DNA of 64,000 bases from an uncultured Eggerthellaceae bacterium (GTDB lineage: Bacteria > Actinomycetota > Coriobacteriia > Coriobacteriales > Eggerthellaceae), in assembly GCA_910588205.1 (NCBI GenBank), contig CAJUQK010000003.1:37688-101687 (forward strand), given 5' to 3'. Each line of letters starts with the position of its first letter. Within the stretch, counting starts at the first letter, position 1. The translations under genes were made by a program, and so were the position numbers. The notes under the pieces were generated by a model. That model saw only the letters and a program-made list of their open reading frames with translations. It was not told the origin of the DNA and searched no databases. Positions 32,956-42,440 of the stretch are shown here, one piece after another.

Positions 32956-33438
32956 TCATCTTTCGTGCACATGTTTTCCGCACATGTGCTGAACATCGAT
33001 CCTGTACAAGAGCATGCGAGGAAGATTCTGCTCGAGGTCGGCGTCAACTTCCTCTTCGTTGTCGAAGTACTTCATAGCGAATTTCTTCGTATATTCAAGC
33101 CGTTCTTGCTCGTCTTCGACGATCATCGCCTCGCCAAAGCATATGACGCTATCGACGAAATACGACCAATCGCCTTCTTCTTGAGTGCCCTTATTCCATA
33201 CGGTGAAGCATACCTTCGGATTCGAGGCTAGCGCATCGACCTTGTGGCCCTCCTTGGCGCTATGAAAATAAACTGCTGAGCTTCCATTTTCGCTGCAGTA
33301 AAGATAGTTGATCGGGATTACGTATGGATATCCGCTGCTGCCTTCCATGCCCAAGGCTCCACGGCGCTCGATCAGGAGCAGCCTTTCGCACGCTATACGG
33401 TCGAGCTCTTGCTTCTTGCGTCTTAGATTCCGAAACAT
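32956..33438 (-). CDS. Pyridoxamine-phosphate-oxidase-like flavoprotein (NimA-like)
   Basis: 160 aa from the ATG with CAGGAG upstream; a GTG at 33453 is the alternative. The motifs RGALGMEGSSGYPYVIPINYLY, FHSAKEGHKVDALASNPKVCF and SVICFGEAMIV match the PNPOx-related FMN-binding family that includes NimA nitroreductases. It would bind FMN or heme and reduce small compounds. It is 27 bases after the duplicated Cys-motif gene, inside the molybdoenzyme operon. Confidence 0.82.
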   Translation of the reverse strand: MFRNLRRKKQELDRIACERLLLIERRGALGMEGSSGYPYVIPINYLYCSENGSSAVYFHSAKEGHKVDALASNPKVCFTVWNKGTQEEGDWSYFVDSVICFGEAMIVEDEQERLEYTKKFAMKYFDNEEEVDADLEQNLPRMLLYRIDVQHMCGKHVHER

Positions 33439-33465
33439 CTCACGCTCCTGCACGCATCGTGAACC

Positions 33466-33888
33466 TCACCAACCCGCTTTGAAATCGAGCTGATCTATGT
33501 ATGGGGAGGCATCCTTTTCTTCCATGTTCAAGACGCGCCTGTTTCGCTCGTCCTTTAGACAAACACGCATGCGCTTGCCGTTGATGGATCGCATCCCTTT
33601 GTATCCGCAAGCGCGACCCTTGCAGTTGTTGCAAGCCAGTTCCTTCTTTGTGAAACCATCAAGCTCGTCATCGTTGAAATCGTGGTCTAACAGTTCGGGC
33701 TTGACCATGCCCAGCACCTCGCGTGACGCCTCGCGAAGCGAGCAAAGGGGCATAGGAACACCCTCTATCAGCTCTACGATCCTGTGTCCGCAAAACGGGG
33801 CTTGGCAGCCCCAGCACTTGATCTCTTCAGTCGTGAAGCCGCGCATCTTCTCTTTGGTTATATTCTTAGATTCTATGGAAGAACGCAT
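33466..33888 (-). CDS. Protein with two tandem copies of a four-cysteine motif, function unknown
   Basis: 140 aa. Two halves repeat: GFTTEEIKCWGCQAPFCG...MPLC and GFTKKELACNNCKGRACG...MRVC. Each half is CxxC-x4-C followed by a fourth Cys about 18 residues on, suggesting one metal or Fe-S centre per half. I do not recognise the family. It lies between two redox genes of the molybdoenzyme operon and probably carries electrons or metal. Confidence 0.72.
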   Translation of the reverse strand: MRSSIESKNITKEKMRGFTTEEIKCWGCQAPFCGHRIVELIEGVPMPLCSLREASREVLGMVKPELLDHDFNDDELDGFTKKELACNNCKGRACGYKGMRSINGKRMRVCLKDERNRRVLNMEEKDASPYIDQLDFKAGW

Positions 33889-33957
33889 GATCCCAACTTC
33901 CTAATGATGATACGCACGATGCGCTTCATCCTAAATACTGCGTAAAAACGCCTACGA

Positions 33958-34638
33958 TCATGATTGCGGCAGCATAAGCGTGTCGAACAGCAGGTTTATG
34001 AGAGAGGCAGAGTCGGCTCCTCCCAGCGTGAGACCCTTGTCGCAGACTGTGCAATAGGACACCACTCGCGGAGTAGTTATCTTTGAGACATGCTCGCGCA
34101 TAAGGCGCCTGCGATCCTCTTCTGAATGCGAGACGAAAAGCGACGGGTCGTGATCGCCAAGCTGTTGCGGCGCGAACTCCATGCTCGTCTGGGGCAAAGG
34201 CATCAATGTCGCAGTGCCGCAAAAGCGAGACGAATCACGGTTCTCCTCTAGTTCGACGATATCGAAGTTCATATGTCGAAGCAGTTCGCGAACCGCATCA
34301 TGAAGCTCGTGATTGCCACGCGCACGCCAGCAATCCTGCACGGTGATCTCTTCGCCGTCGTAATCTGGGTAGGTGAAGTCGTCATCGTTCAATATGATGT
34401 CGAAGGCGTGCGTGACAGAGTGGCAGCCTAGCGATTCATTTGCAATTGCACTGCAAGTGTTGCAGATGACGATGAGGTCGGTGCCTTCTGGGATTTCCTG
34501 ATAGGCCGTATTCGAAGGCTTGCAGCAACCTGCGATCCCATCGATAGCTCCTTTCTCAGCGAGATACTCGCCGAGGCGTTTCATCGAACGCGTGTACATC
34601 AGCATGTTGTTGCAACCTGGCATCAAGAGGCTTGCCAT
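33958..34638 (-). CDS. CCG-domain cysteine-rich protein (HdrB-like), paralogue 2
   Basis: 226 aa, same cysteine order as the product of 32200-32907: MPGCN, AGCCKP, VICNTC, QDCWRA, FCGTATL and SYCTVCDKGL, ending in a similar helix after GG. The two proteins differ greatly outside these motifs, so the duplication is old. It follows the PucR gene by 44 bases. Confidence 0.75.
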   Translation of the reverse strand: MASLLMPGCNNMLMYTRSMKRLGEYLAEKGAIDGIAGCCKPSNTAYQEIPEGTDLIVICNTCSAIANESLGCHSVTHAFDIILNDDDFTYPDYDGEEITVQDCWRARGNHELHDAVRELLRHMNFDIVELEENRDSSRFCGTATLMPLPQTSMEFAPQQLGDHDPSLFVSHSEEDRRRLMREHVSKITTPRVVSYCTVCDKGLTLGGADSASLINLLFDTLMLPQS

Positions 34639-34682
34639 CTCTAATCTTCTCCTTTTACATCACGCATAGCCACGCCATACCT

Positions 34683-35681
34683 TTAACAGCTGGGAACCCA
34701 TTCGGGAGGTACGGCGTTAGTGTCTAGTTTGCTGCGGTAAACCTTGCACGTTATGAGCAGGTTCGCGACATCGATGCGCTCGATCGGCCCTAGAAGGTCG
34801 ATGCCCGAGCGTTCGGCGATGCGATTGAGGCGATAGACGACGCTGTTGCGGTGCAGATGCATCTGCGAGGCAGTTCGTCCCAAGTCGAATCCGCACTCGA
34901 TGTAGTTGATCACGGTGTTGAGCAGATCGCTTCCCTTGTCGTTGTCGCTCTCGTAGAGCTTGAGCGCCCGCATGTCACGGAGATAGGGAAAATTCTCGAT
35001 GACGTTGGACTTGGAAAGGAAGTACTCGAAGGCGCACTGGTCGTGACTTATGAGCGGCACGTCCTTTTGCGCAGCAAGTTCGGCAGCGAACCTCGCATGG
35101 TCGAAGCACACCGCCAAAAGCTCGAAGTAGCGCGTCGTGTCGCTTGCTCCTATGTGGCACGGCAGCCCGTTCAGCTTCGCGACCACCTGTATCTTGTCGA
35201 TGGGAGCATCGTCGATGGGAAGCGAGCGGCCTTTGGCGACCAAGGCTATGACGTTGTCGAGCGCTACCACCTTGGACATGGGCACCGCTGCTGCCACTTG
35301 AGCCCTGAGCTTTTGAATCTCCTTCTTGCTAAGCGCACCTCCGAAATCGATCGCGAGCACGCGGTATTCCTCTGGTTCGGATTCGTCGCAGCCGCCCAGA
35401 ATGGATATGCCCATCTCGCAAGGGACCTCTTCGCCGAGAAGAGCTGTTCCGAGGAGCTTCTCGTCGGAGTCGCTCTCGGGGCAGTAGGACTGCGCCTGTG
35501 TGAGGGCTGCCTTTAGCTCGTCTAAAGCGAGCAGAGTATCCTCGTCCTCTGCTCGCGAATCGGCGGCAGCCTCCAGCACGGCCTTGATTGCGGCAAGCTC
35601 CGCATCGCCTAGCGAGCTGAAATCCAAATTAGGCGGTCGTGACGCGCTTTTTGCGCCATTATCTGTATCAGAATAATCCAT
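34683..35681 (-). CDS. PucR/CdaR-type transcriptional regulator
   Basis: 332 aa from the ATG at 35681 with GAGGA upstream. The C-terminus is the PucR helix-turn-helix: CGFDLGRTASQMHLHRNSVVYRLNRI. The middle is a GGDEF-like CdaR-type region of uncertain detail (VVALDNVIALVAKG, YFELLAVCFDHARFA). It lies inside the operon it probably regulates, between the chaperone gene and a CCG-protein gene. Confidence 0.82.
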   Translation of the reverse strand: MDYSDTDNGAKSASRPPNLDFSSLGDAELAAIKAVLEAAADSRAEDEDTLLALDELKAALTQAQSYCPESDSDEKLLGTALLGEEVPCEMGISILGGCDESEPEEYRVLAIDFGGALSKKEIQKLRAQVAAAVPMSKVVALDNVIALVAKGRSLPIDDAPIDKIQVVAKLNGLPCHIGASDTTRYFELLAVCFDHARFAAELAAQKDVPLISHDQCAFEYFLSKSNVIENFPYLRDMRALKLYESDNDKGSDLLNTVINYIECGFDLGRTASQMHLHRNSVVYRLNRIAERSGIDLLGPIERIDVANLLITCKVYRSKLDTNAVPPEWVPSC

Positions 35682-35793
35682 CGGCAATCCATCCTCATCG
35701 TGCTTATCGCCAACTCCAAGGGCAAATCTCTTGAATGAGCCATGATATTGCCAAGGGAAATCAGAGCGAAATCTAGCAAATAACCCGAACGAT

Positions 35794-36411
35794 CTATCTG
35801 CTGGCAATCATATCAAGCATCACCGCTTTAGCCAAACGCAGCAAAGAGCCGTAGTAGCCTGAAACATCCTGCGCATCCACTGCCTCTGTGAGCTTGTCGA
35901 TCCATGAGCAAGGATGTGCTTCCGCAAACGAGACGGCATCTTGCAAGTTCCCACCATTGCATAGTTGCGAGAGCACGAGCAGTTCTATGCCCATGTGATC
36001 CTCAAGCTGGTGATGGGGTCCGTTGCTGATGATGCCGTGATCCGCCATTACCTGGCGGACATCGAAGGTCGGCTCCCCGAAGCCTGTCACGCAATCCCCT
36101 GCCAGATAGTACGTCTCCCAAGGAGGAGCTGCGGGCTTCGGAGGGCCTATGAAAAGCTTCGTATATTCAACGGAGGCACGATGCATGGCAGCATCCTCTG
36201 AACCCTCGGAAGCTAATAGCTCAGCGGAAACGCTTGCGCACCGCTCGGCAGCTCGGCGGACGGTTTCGCTCTCGCCTTCGGACGCCCATTCCCAAAATGA
36301 GGGTTGAAGCCCCAATCGTTCTGTCTGGTTCATGGGGAGGAGGAGGGAATTGCCAAGGAAGGCCAGAAGCTCTGAGTGCTTCGTTGCTGTCTGGCTAGTA
36401 TCTGGCTTCAT
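35794..36411 (-). CDS. TorD/DmsD-family molybdoenzyme chaperone
   Basis: 205 aa, all-helical. The segment VEYTKLFIGPPKPAAPPWET is the family signature, and HHQLEDHMGIELLVLSQL is the second conserved helix. It binds the Tat signal and the apo form of the catalytic subunit until cofactor is inserted. It is 51 bases after the NrfD-type gene. Confidence 0.88.
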   Translation of the reverse strand: MKPDTSQTATKHSELLAFLGNSLLLPMNQTERLGLQPSFWEWASEGESETVRRAAERCASVSAELLASEGSEDAAMHRASVEYTKLFIGPPKPAAPPWETYYLAGDCVTGFGEPTFDVRQVMADHGIISNGPHHQLEDHMGIELLVLSQLCNGGNLQDAVSFAEAHPCSWIDKLTEAVDAQDVSGYYGSLLRLAKAVMLDMIASR

Positions 36412-36462
36412 GGGATATGCGCCTCCTTAGGGGTCGAAACCGTCCGTATCGCTGCTAACAGA

Positions 36463-37656
36463 TTATTGCTCGTCTTGCTTTTCGGTCGAGAGGCCTTTCC
36501 CGCCGAGAAGCTTGCTCGACAAGAACATCCAACCAAGGATGCCCACCGAAATGACGCCGAGGGTCACGAGTATCTCGATGGCGGTAGGCGCATAGGTGCC
36601 GATCGTCATCCACATGTCGATCGGGGTCTGCTGCGCCGCGAACGTGCCCGTGCTGATTCCCGGCGCACCGTAGATGTTGGGGGTGACGAAGCTGGTGAAC
36701 AGAAGCCACACGCGCTTGCAGAACACGCCGCAGATGACCAGAATGCTCGAGAGGATCACGAGGCCTTTGCTCTGGCGGCGCTTCGCAGAGAAGAGGACGA
36801 GGAAGGGAACGAGCAGGCCGAATACGATCTCGAACCAGAAGAACGGCGCGGTCGCTCCCGTGAACATGGTCGCGAGGACTTCGTTGGCTCCTTCGGTTCC
36901 AGGATAGGCCATGGTGATGAGCTCGCAGAAGATGAAGTACGCATCGACGGCGATGAAGGTGGCCAAGAGCTTGGACAGGCTGCTCATGAGGTCGCTTCCG
37001 ACTTCGAGCACCTTCGCCTTTGCGAGTCCCATCAGAGACAAGATGAGGAGCGAAAGACCCGAGTCGCATGCCGAGGCCACGAAGATCGGCGCCAAGATTG
37101 CGGAATACCAGCCCTCTTTCGCGATCTCCAGCCCGAAAATCCAAGCAGTCACCGAGTGCACCAATATGGCGACCGGAAGCGCGACGTAAGAGATGTAGCG
37201 CACGGCCTTCTCGTTGCGTTTGGTGATGAAATAGATGTCGAGGATGTTGATGACGAGGTAGATGGTTATCACGCACATGTCCCACACGAGCGGGCTGGTG
37301 AAGTTCGCGCCAGTGACGATGCGCCACACGCGCTGGATGCCGCCGAGGTCTATGAGGACGAACATCGCCGCGCAGCAGATGCAGACCGTCGAGCAGATAA
37401 CCGCTGGGAGCGCGATCTTCTTGAAGCTCTTGATGTTGAACACGTGCGCCGAGCTTGCGACGATTAGGCCGCCTGCGGAAAGCCCCACGAAGAACATGAA
37501 GTTCGTGATGTAGAGGCCCCATGAGGTCGCGTTCGACATGCCCGTCACGGCGAGACCGCCTATGAGCTGGTATATCCAGCATCCGATGCCTATAAGGGCA
37601 AGTACTCCAAACACCCAAACGGCCGGTTTTCTTGTGAGCGTTTTCATATCGTTCAT
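36463..37656 (-). CDS. NrfD/DmsC-like membrane subunit (cargo enzyme)
   Basis: 397 aa with about ten hydrophobic helices. GLYITNFMFFVGLSAGGLIV at about residues 47-66 is the NrfD family's first conserved helix. It would oxidise menaquinol and pass electrons to the Fe-S subunit at 37669. Both ends lie close to operon neighbours (12 and 51 bases). An AGGAG site lies 9 bases before the ATG at 37656. Confidence 0.9.
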   Translation of the reverse strand: MNDMKTLTRKPAVWVFGVLALIGIGCWIYQLIGGLAVTGMSNATSWGLYITNFMFFVGLSAGGLIVASSAHVFNIKSFKKIALPAVICSTVCICCAAMFVLIDLGGIQRVWRIVTGANFTSPLVWDMCVITIYLVINILDIYFITKRNEKAVRYISYVALPVAILVHSVTAWIFGLEIAKEGWYSAILAPIFVASACDSGLSLLILSLMGLAKAKVLEVGSDLMSSLSKLLATFIAVDAYFIFCELITMAYPGTEGANEVLATMFTGATAPFFWFEIVFGLLVPFLVLFSAKRRQSKGLVILSSILVICGVFCKRVWLLFTSFVTPNIYGAPGISTGTFAAQQTPIDMWMTIGTYAPTAIEILVTLGVISVGILGWMFLSSKLLGGKGLSTEKQDEQ

Positions 37657-37668
37657 GATCTTCGACTC

Positions 37669-38286
37669 CTATTCGTAGTAAAAGACCTGCGGGCGTGTGC
37701 CCTTGTCTTCCAAAAGCAACCTGACCTTGTGCGACTCCTTGAGCTTCGATATCTCGCTGTTCGGGTCGTCCAAGTCGCCGAAGGTGCGTGCCTTGACGGG
37801 ACAGCAGCGGACGCACATGGGCGTCTCGCCCTTGTCTGTCAGCTCTTTGCACAAGGTGCACTTCTCCATGACGCCCTTCTCGCGAACGGGGACGTTCTTG
37901 TTGCCGTAGTTGAACTCGGGGTCGCGCACGGGGTCTGCCCAGTTGAACGTGCGGACGTTGTAGGGACATGCCGCCATGCACATGCGGCATCCGATGCACT
38001 TGTCGTAGTCGATCTCCACGCGACCGAGCTCGTCTTTGTAGGTGGCTCCAGTCGGGCAAACCTTCTCGCATGCGGGATTCTCGCAGTGCTGGCATGTAAG
38101 CGCGATGTAGTTGCGCTTCAGGTTGGGGTATTCGCCCTCGGCGCCGTCGAAGGAGTCAGAGCCCTCCACGATGACGCGGTTCCAGAGCATCCCCATGGGC
38201 ACGTTGTTCTCCATCTTGCAGGCGTTGGCACAGGTCTGGCATCCCATGCAGCGCCCCGTGTTTATCGCCAAAGCGTATCTAGTCAT
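37669..38286 (-). CDS. DmsB-like 4Fe-4S electron-transfer subunit (cargo enzyme)
   Basis: 205 aa. It starts MTRYALAINTGRCMGCQTC and shows four cysteine groups: CMGCQTCANAC, CQHCENPACEKVC, CIGCRMCMAAC and CTLCKEL...CVRCCPVKA. The length and layout are those of DmsB. It lies 10 bases after the catalytic subunit gene. Confidence 0.92.
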   Translation of the reverse strand: MTRYALAINTGRCMGCQTCANACKMENNVPMGMLWNRVIVEGSDSFDGAEGEYPNLKRNYIALTCQHCENPACEKVCPTGATYKDELGRVEIDYDKCIGCRMCMAACPYNVRTFNWADPVRDPEFNYGNKNVPVREKGVMEKCTLCKELTDKGETPMCVRCCPVKARTFGDLDDPNSEISKLKESHKVRLLLEDKGTRPQVFYYE

Positions 38287-38296
38287 TTGAATCCAC

Positions 38297-40708
38297 CTAG
38301 GCCTTTCTTACCTCGACGAGCGTGTCGCTTTGCGTGATCACGGGTCCGTGCATGAGCAGCTTTCCGCGCTCAAGCAGCTCGTCGTTGGTCACTGCGTTCA
38401 AGTTGCCGCCCTCGATGTACTTCCCGCGCTGACCCTCGATGCAGCGAACAACGCCTGGCCGCACCGTGTTGTTCCCCAACGCGGGGCATTTGAAATAGCC
38501 GCGGTCGTTGTAGACCTCGACGAGGTCTCCGTCCTTGAGTCCGCGCGAGGCCATCTCTTCGGGGTTCATCTCGGCGAACGTGTCGGAGAACTGCTTCATC
38601 CACGTGGCATCGAAGAACTGGTTGTGGATGTTGAAGCGGCTGCGGCGCTGATAGAACTGCAGCGGGTACTTCTCCCTCAAAGGATTTGATACGCCTATCT
38701 CGATGGGCTCCTCGTAATTGGGGAGAGCCTGGTTCGCGCTCAGCTGGTCTTGGTAGTACACCTCCAGCTTGCCTGACGGCGTGAGGATGATCTCGTCCAG
38801 TCCAATGACGCGAGGCTCGTCGACCTCGGGCCCTTGGAAGGCGCATTGGTGGTCGAGCATGTCCTCGACCGTCCATTTCGCGATCTCGGGGTTGGGCGAG
38901 GTGCGCAGGCGATAGCGGACGTACTCCTCGGCAGATTCGGGGAGAGCGTCCTCCACGCCCCACTTCTCCGCGAATCCGCGCAGAATCTCAAGGTTGGTGC
39001 GCGAGTCGAAGAGAGGGTCGATCACCTTCTGCCTGAGCTGCACGGTGTTGTAGCCCGCGATGATAGAGGAAATCTCCTCGTTGCTCTCGAACGGGCTGCA
39101 CGTGGGGAGGATGATGTCCGCCCAGTCCGAGCAATCGGTGAAGTAGATGTCGCACACCACGAGGTAATCGAGCGTCTTCACCCATTCGTCTACCTTGTTC
39201 ATGTTCGGGAGGTACTGGACAAGGGTGTTGCCGCCGACGATGAACGCGTGGATGTCGTTCTCGACGCCCTTCGGCAGGTCGTACATCATGTACTTCTTCT
39301 CGGCTGGCTGCATGTCCTCGGGGAACTCCCAGGCACCCAGGCTCACCTTCCCGCCAGTGAAGAAGTTCGAGTACTCGCGGCCTCCGTTGTAGTAGCCGAA
39401 CCCTGTGCCGGGCTTGCCCATGTTGCCCGTCAGGGACACGAGGAGCGCCATCCCGTGCCCCGCGATGTCGCATCCTGCAACTTTGTCGTTTCCGCCATGC
39501 CCGATCGAGATAGAGGAGGGGCCTGGCGCGTATTCGCGAGCAATCTGCGTGTAGGTCTCTGCAGGAACGCCCGTCACTTCCTCAGCCCATTCGAGCGGGT
39601 ATTGCTTCTGATTCTCGACCAGGGCATCGAACACGGTCGTGTACTTCTTGCCATCGATCGTGAAGGTTCCGTTAAGTGCTGGGTCTGTGCAGGTCTTGTG
39701 GCTGACGGGAGCTTGGGCGCTCTCGCTCCACACCTGATAGTCGATGATGGGCTGCTCGTTTTCCGTCAGCTGGCCTGTGTCGTTTCCGAGAAGCTCGCCC
39801 GTCTCAGAATCCACCAGGAAAGTGAATCCCGTATGAGCCTTCATGAACTCCTCGTCGTAGAGCTCCTCGTCGAGCACGGCCGTGACAAGGCCGAGGAAGA
39901 AGGCGTTGTCGGTGCCGGGGTTGATGGGCACCCATTGGTCTGACTTTCCGGCCGTGGTGCTGAAGTGCGGGTCCACCGTGATGAACTTGGTCCCGGCCTC
40001 TTTGGCCTCGAAGAACGGGAGGCTCTGCACCAGGCTTGACTCCAGGTAGTTGCTGCTCACGTTGAGCACCACCTTGGAGTTCACCCAGTCGCGCGAGCCG
40101 TTCGTCGCCCAGGCATAGCCCGTGCCATAGCCGGTGGCAGGGTCGAGGCCGCTTCCGTAGCTGAGGTCGATGCCGTCTTCCTTCGCGCAGACGCAGCCCA
40201 AGATGTTGCCGAGCCAGTCCATGTCGGATGCCTCGACCGAGTTGCAGACCCAGATGCTGCCCTTGCCGTACTTCTTCTGGATCTCTGACAGGTTCTCGTA
40301 AATCTCGTCCATGGCCTGATCCCAGCTTATGGACTCGAACTTCCCCTCGCCGCGCTCGCCTACGCGCTTGAGCGGGGTCTGCACGCGCTCAGGCGAATAG
40401 ACGTTCTGTATCTCAGACAGTCCCTTGACGCAGCAGGTGGAATAGCGCGGGTCCTCATAGATGTCGTTGGGCTCCAGCACGGCCAACCTGCCATCGCGCA
40501 CCGTGCACTTGAGCGAGCAATAGCCAGCGCAGTGGCCCTTGTGCCAGCAATAGCGGACGATCTCGTCATCCGTTTCTGCAGCCTTCGCCTCAGTCGCTGC
40601 AAGCCAGCTGCCCGTGCCGAGCATACCAGCGCCTGCCGCAACGGCTGCCGCGCCCTTCATGAAGCTGCGGCGCGTCAGGCTGGGAAACCTGCATGTCTTT
40701 TCAGCCAT
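38297..40708 (-). CDS. DMSO-reductase-like molybdopterin catalytic subunit (cargo enzyme)
   Basis: 803 aa. It starts with a Tat signal (LTRRSFMKG, then an Ala/Gly-rich core to about residue 43). The Fe-S site is Cys60, 64 and 68 (CX3CX3C) plus Cys92 or 93. The stretch GIDLSYGSGLDPATGYGT aligns with the ligand loop and offers Ser183 as Mo ligand, like DMSO/TMAO reductases; that is inference. Full molybdopterin-binding and C-terminal domains are present (GDLVEVYNDRGYFKCPA). Substrate unknown. It heads the minus-strand operon down to 32200. Confidence 0.9.
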   Translation of the reverse strand: MAEKTCRFPSLTRRSFMKGAAAVAAGAGMLGTGSWLAATEAKAAETDDEIVRYCWHKGHCAGYCSLKCTVRDGRLAVLEPNDIYEDPRYSTCCVKGLSEIQNVYSPERVQTPLKRVGERGEGKFESISWDQAMDEIYENLSEIQKKYGKGSIWVCNSVEASDMDWLGNILGCVCAKEDGIDLSYGSGLDPATGYGTGYAWATNGSRDWVNSKVVLNVSSNYLESSLVQSLPFFEAKEAGTKFITVDPHFSTTAGKSDQWVPINPGTDNAFFLGLVTAVLDEELYDEEFMKAHTGFTFLVDSETGELLGNDTGQLTENEQPIIDYQVWSESAQAPVSHKTCTDPALNGTFTIDGKKYTTVFDALVENQKQYPLEWAEEVTGVPAETYTQIAREYAPGPSSISIGHGGNDKVAGCDIAGHGMALLVSLTGNMGKPGTGFGYYNGGREYSNFFTGGKVSLGAWEFPEDMQPAEKKYMMYDLPKGVENDIHAFIVGGNTLVQYLPNMNKVDEWVKTLDYLVVCDIYFTDCSDWADIILPTCSPFESNEEISSIIAGYNTVQLRQKVIDPLFDSRTNLEILRGFAEKWGVEDALPESAEEYVRYRLRTSPNPEIAKWTVEDMLDHQCAFQGPEVDEPRVIGLDEIILTPSGKLEVYYQDQLSANQALPNYEEPIEIGVSNPLREKYPLQFYQRRSRFNIHNQFFDATWMKQFSDTFAEMNPEEMASRGLKDGDLVEVYNDRGYFKCPALGNNTVRPGVVRCIEGQRGKYIEGGNLNAVTNDELLERGKLLMHGPVITQSDTLVEVRKA

Positions 40709-41099
40709 CCTTCTCTCCTCTCGTCACTGTCAGCGAGATCGCTTGAAGGTTCGAAGGACGACCTCGCATTCATTGATTCAAGGCTATATGGGCAGCGAGT
40801 TTTAATCATCGGCACAGATAGAAGAGTTTGAAGAGGGGCTTTGTGCAAAATCAACAAAACGGTAACGTATGCAAGATTGCTGTGTAATGACCCTATTTAG
40901 CAGCTTCTTTTTCGATACAACACGTTTTGCGACCCCAAGTTAGCCAACAATTCGACCACTGTATGGAAAGCAAGCAGAACGTATATCCACGCCTTGCGGG
41001 AGAGCATAATCAAAGCATACACGCTGCTTCTTGAGGAGGACAAAGAAACACAAAGGACTTACTGTTTCACTTCATATTGATGGCTTAACTTTATACTGG
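40709..41099. promoter_or_regulatory. Upstream region of the cargo molybdoenzyme operon, no gene
   Basis: About 390 bases, AT-rich in its right half. The operon promoter must lie here, but no -35/-10 pair is convincing. IS256 copy 2 has inserted at its right end, 391 bases before the first gene, and may have altered expression. Confidence 0.45.
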
Positions 41100-42440
41100 G
41101 GTACCGTCAAGAATCTTGCGCACTTTTCCGACAGCCTCATAAGCCCGCCGTCCGGTGCGGCTACCCCTCCAGCAGAGTCACGTCCAGATAGCGCCTCGAG
41201 CCCCACTCGCTCTCGGCCACGTACTTGAGCCTCGCGGTCACGAGCATGAGGGCGCTCTTCCCGTCGGGGAACGTCCCGACCACGCGCGTGCGCCTGCGGA
41301 TCTCGCGGTTCAGGCGCTCGATGGCGTTGTTGGTGCGTATGCGCCGCCAGTGCTCGCGCGGGAAGCGCGTGTACGTCAGGGTCTCGGCGTATCCGTCGCG
41401 GACGACCTTCGCGGCCTCCTTCAGCCTCATTGAGTCGAGCTCGTCGGCCACCTCGAGGGCCTTGGCCTCGGAGGCCTCGCGCGACTCCATGGCGTGTATG
41501 GCCTTGAGCATCGCGGCCGCCTTGGGCCTCTTGGACTTGGGCACCTTCGCCAGCGCGTTGCGGTAGAAATGGACCGTGCAGCGCTGGTAGGCGGCGTTCG
41601 GGAAGACCTCGGCGATCGAGCCGACCATGCCGGCGGCCTTGTCGCCGGTGAACATCCTGACCCCGCGCAGCCCGCGCGACTTCAGCCACGAGAGGAACTC
41701 CCGCCAGCACTCGGCCGACTCGGTGAAGCCCTCGGCGGCGCCTATCACCTCGCGGTAGCCGTCGTCGTTGACGCCTATCGCCACCATCACCGCCACGTTC
41801 TCGTAGCTCCCGCCCCAGCTGCGCTTCAGGTAGATGCCGTCGACGTAGACGTAGGGGTAGGCGCGAACGAGCGGGCGGTTTCGCCACTCCTCGACCGCGG
41901 CGAACGCCTTCTCGTTCAGGTTCGAGACGGTCGCCGCCGACACGCTCGACCCCCACAGGATCTCGGAGACGTCCTCGATCCTGCGCGTCGAGACGCCGGC
42001 CAGGTACATCTCGATCATCGCCTCCTCGACGCTGGTCTCGCGGCGCCGGTAGCGCTCGATGATCGCCGTGGTGAACCTCATCCCCTTGAGCTTGGGCATG
42101 CGCAGCGTGACCTCGCCGGACGTCGTTGCCAGGCTCCTGTCGTAGTGGCCGGCCCGATAGGCCTCGCGCCCCGCGGCGCGCTCGTAGCGCTCCGCGCCGA
42201 CGAGGTCGCCCGCCTCCTCATCCAGAAGGCCGTTCAGGGTGTCCTCGACCGTCTTTCTCACCAGCTCGCGCAGATCGGACTTCAGGCTCTCCTCGTTCAG
42301 TGTTACGATTGGCTCGGGCATGGCTCTCCTCCAATATGCTTCTTGTCTCGACAACTCGAATCATACCGGGGCGGGCCGTGCCCTCCTTCCTATCTGGACG
42401 CTATCCTGCTGTCAAAGTGCGCAAAAAATTGTACGTTACC
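41100..42440 (-). mobile_element. IS256-family insertion sequence, copy 2
   Basis: 1341 bp, apparently identical to copy 1 including both ends and orientation. Its own 8-bp target duplication TATACTGG lies at 41092-41099 and 42441-42448. Because this differs from that of copy 1, the two inserted independently. Confidence 0.96.
41161..42354 (-). CDS. IS256-family transposase, copy 2
   Basis: 397 aa, identical in sequence to the product of 30545-31738 and with the same start and GGAGAG site. It appears intact, so the element may still move. Confidence 0.95.
   Translation of the reverse strand: MSRQEAYWRRAMPEPIVTLNEESLKSDLRELVRKTVEDTLNGLLDEEAGDLVGAERYERAAGREAYRAGHYDRSLATTSGEVTLRMPKLKGMRFTTAIIERYRRRETSVEEAMIEMYLAGVSTRRIEDVSEILWGSSVSAATVSNLNEKAFAAVEEWRNRPLVRAYPYVYVDGIYLKRSWGGSYENVAVMVAIGVNDDGYREVIGAAEGFTESAECWREFLSWLKSRGLRGVRMFTGDKAAGMVGSIAEVFPNAAYQRCTVHFYRNALAKVPKSKRPKAAAMLKAIHAMESREASEAKALEVADELDSMRLKEAAKVVRDGYAETLTYTRFPREHWRRIRTNNAIERLNREIRRRTRVVGTFPDGKSALMLVTARLKYVAESEWGSRRYLDVTLLEG

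Noticed and set aside
36376..37467. 363-codon plus-strand frame opposite the NrfD gene
   Set aside because: Highly charged His/Asp/Arg-rich shadow of a membrane-protein gene on the other strand.
40861..40869. GGTAACGTA as a leftover IS256 end
   Set aside because: Only 9 bases match the IS end; the adjoining TTGCGCACTTT part is missing.
30484..42440. Composite transposon made of two IS256 copies
   Set aside because: Each IS has its own 8-bp target duplication, so the segment between them did not arrive as one transposon.
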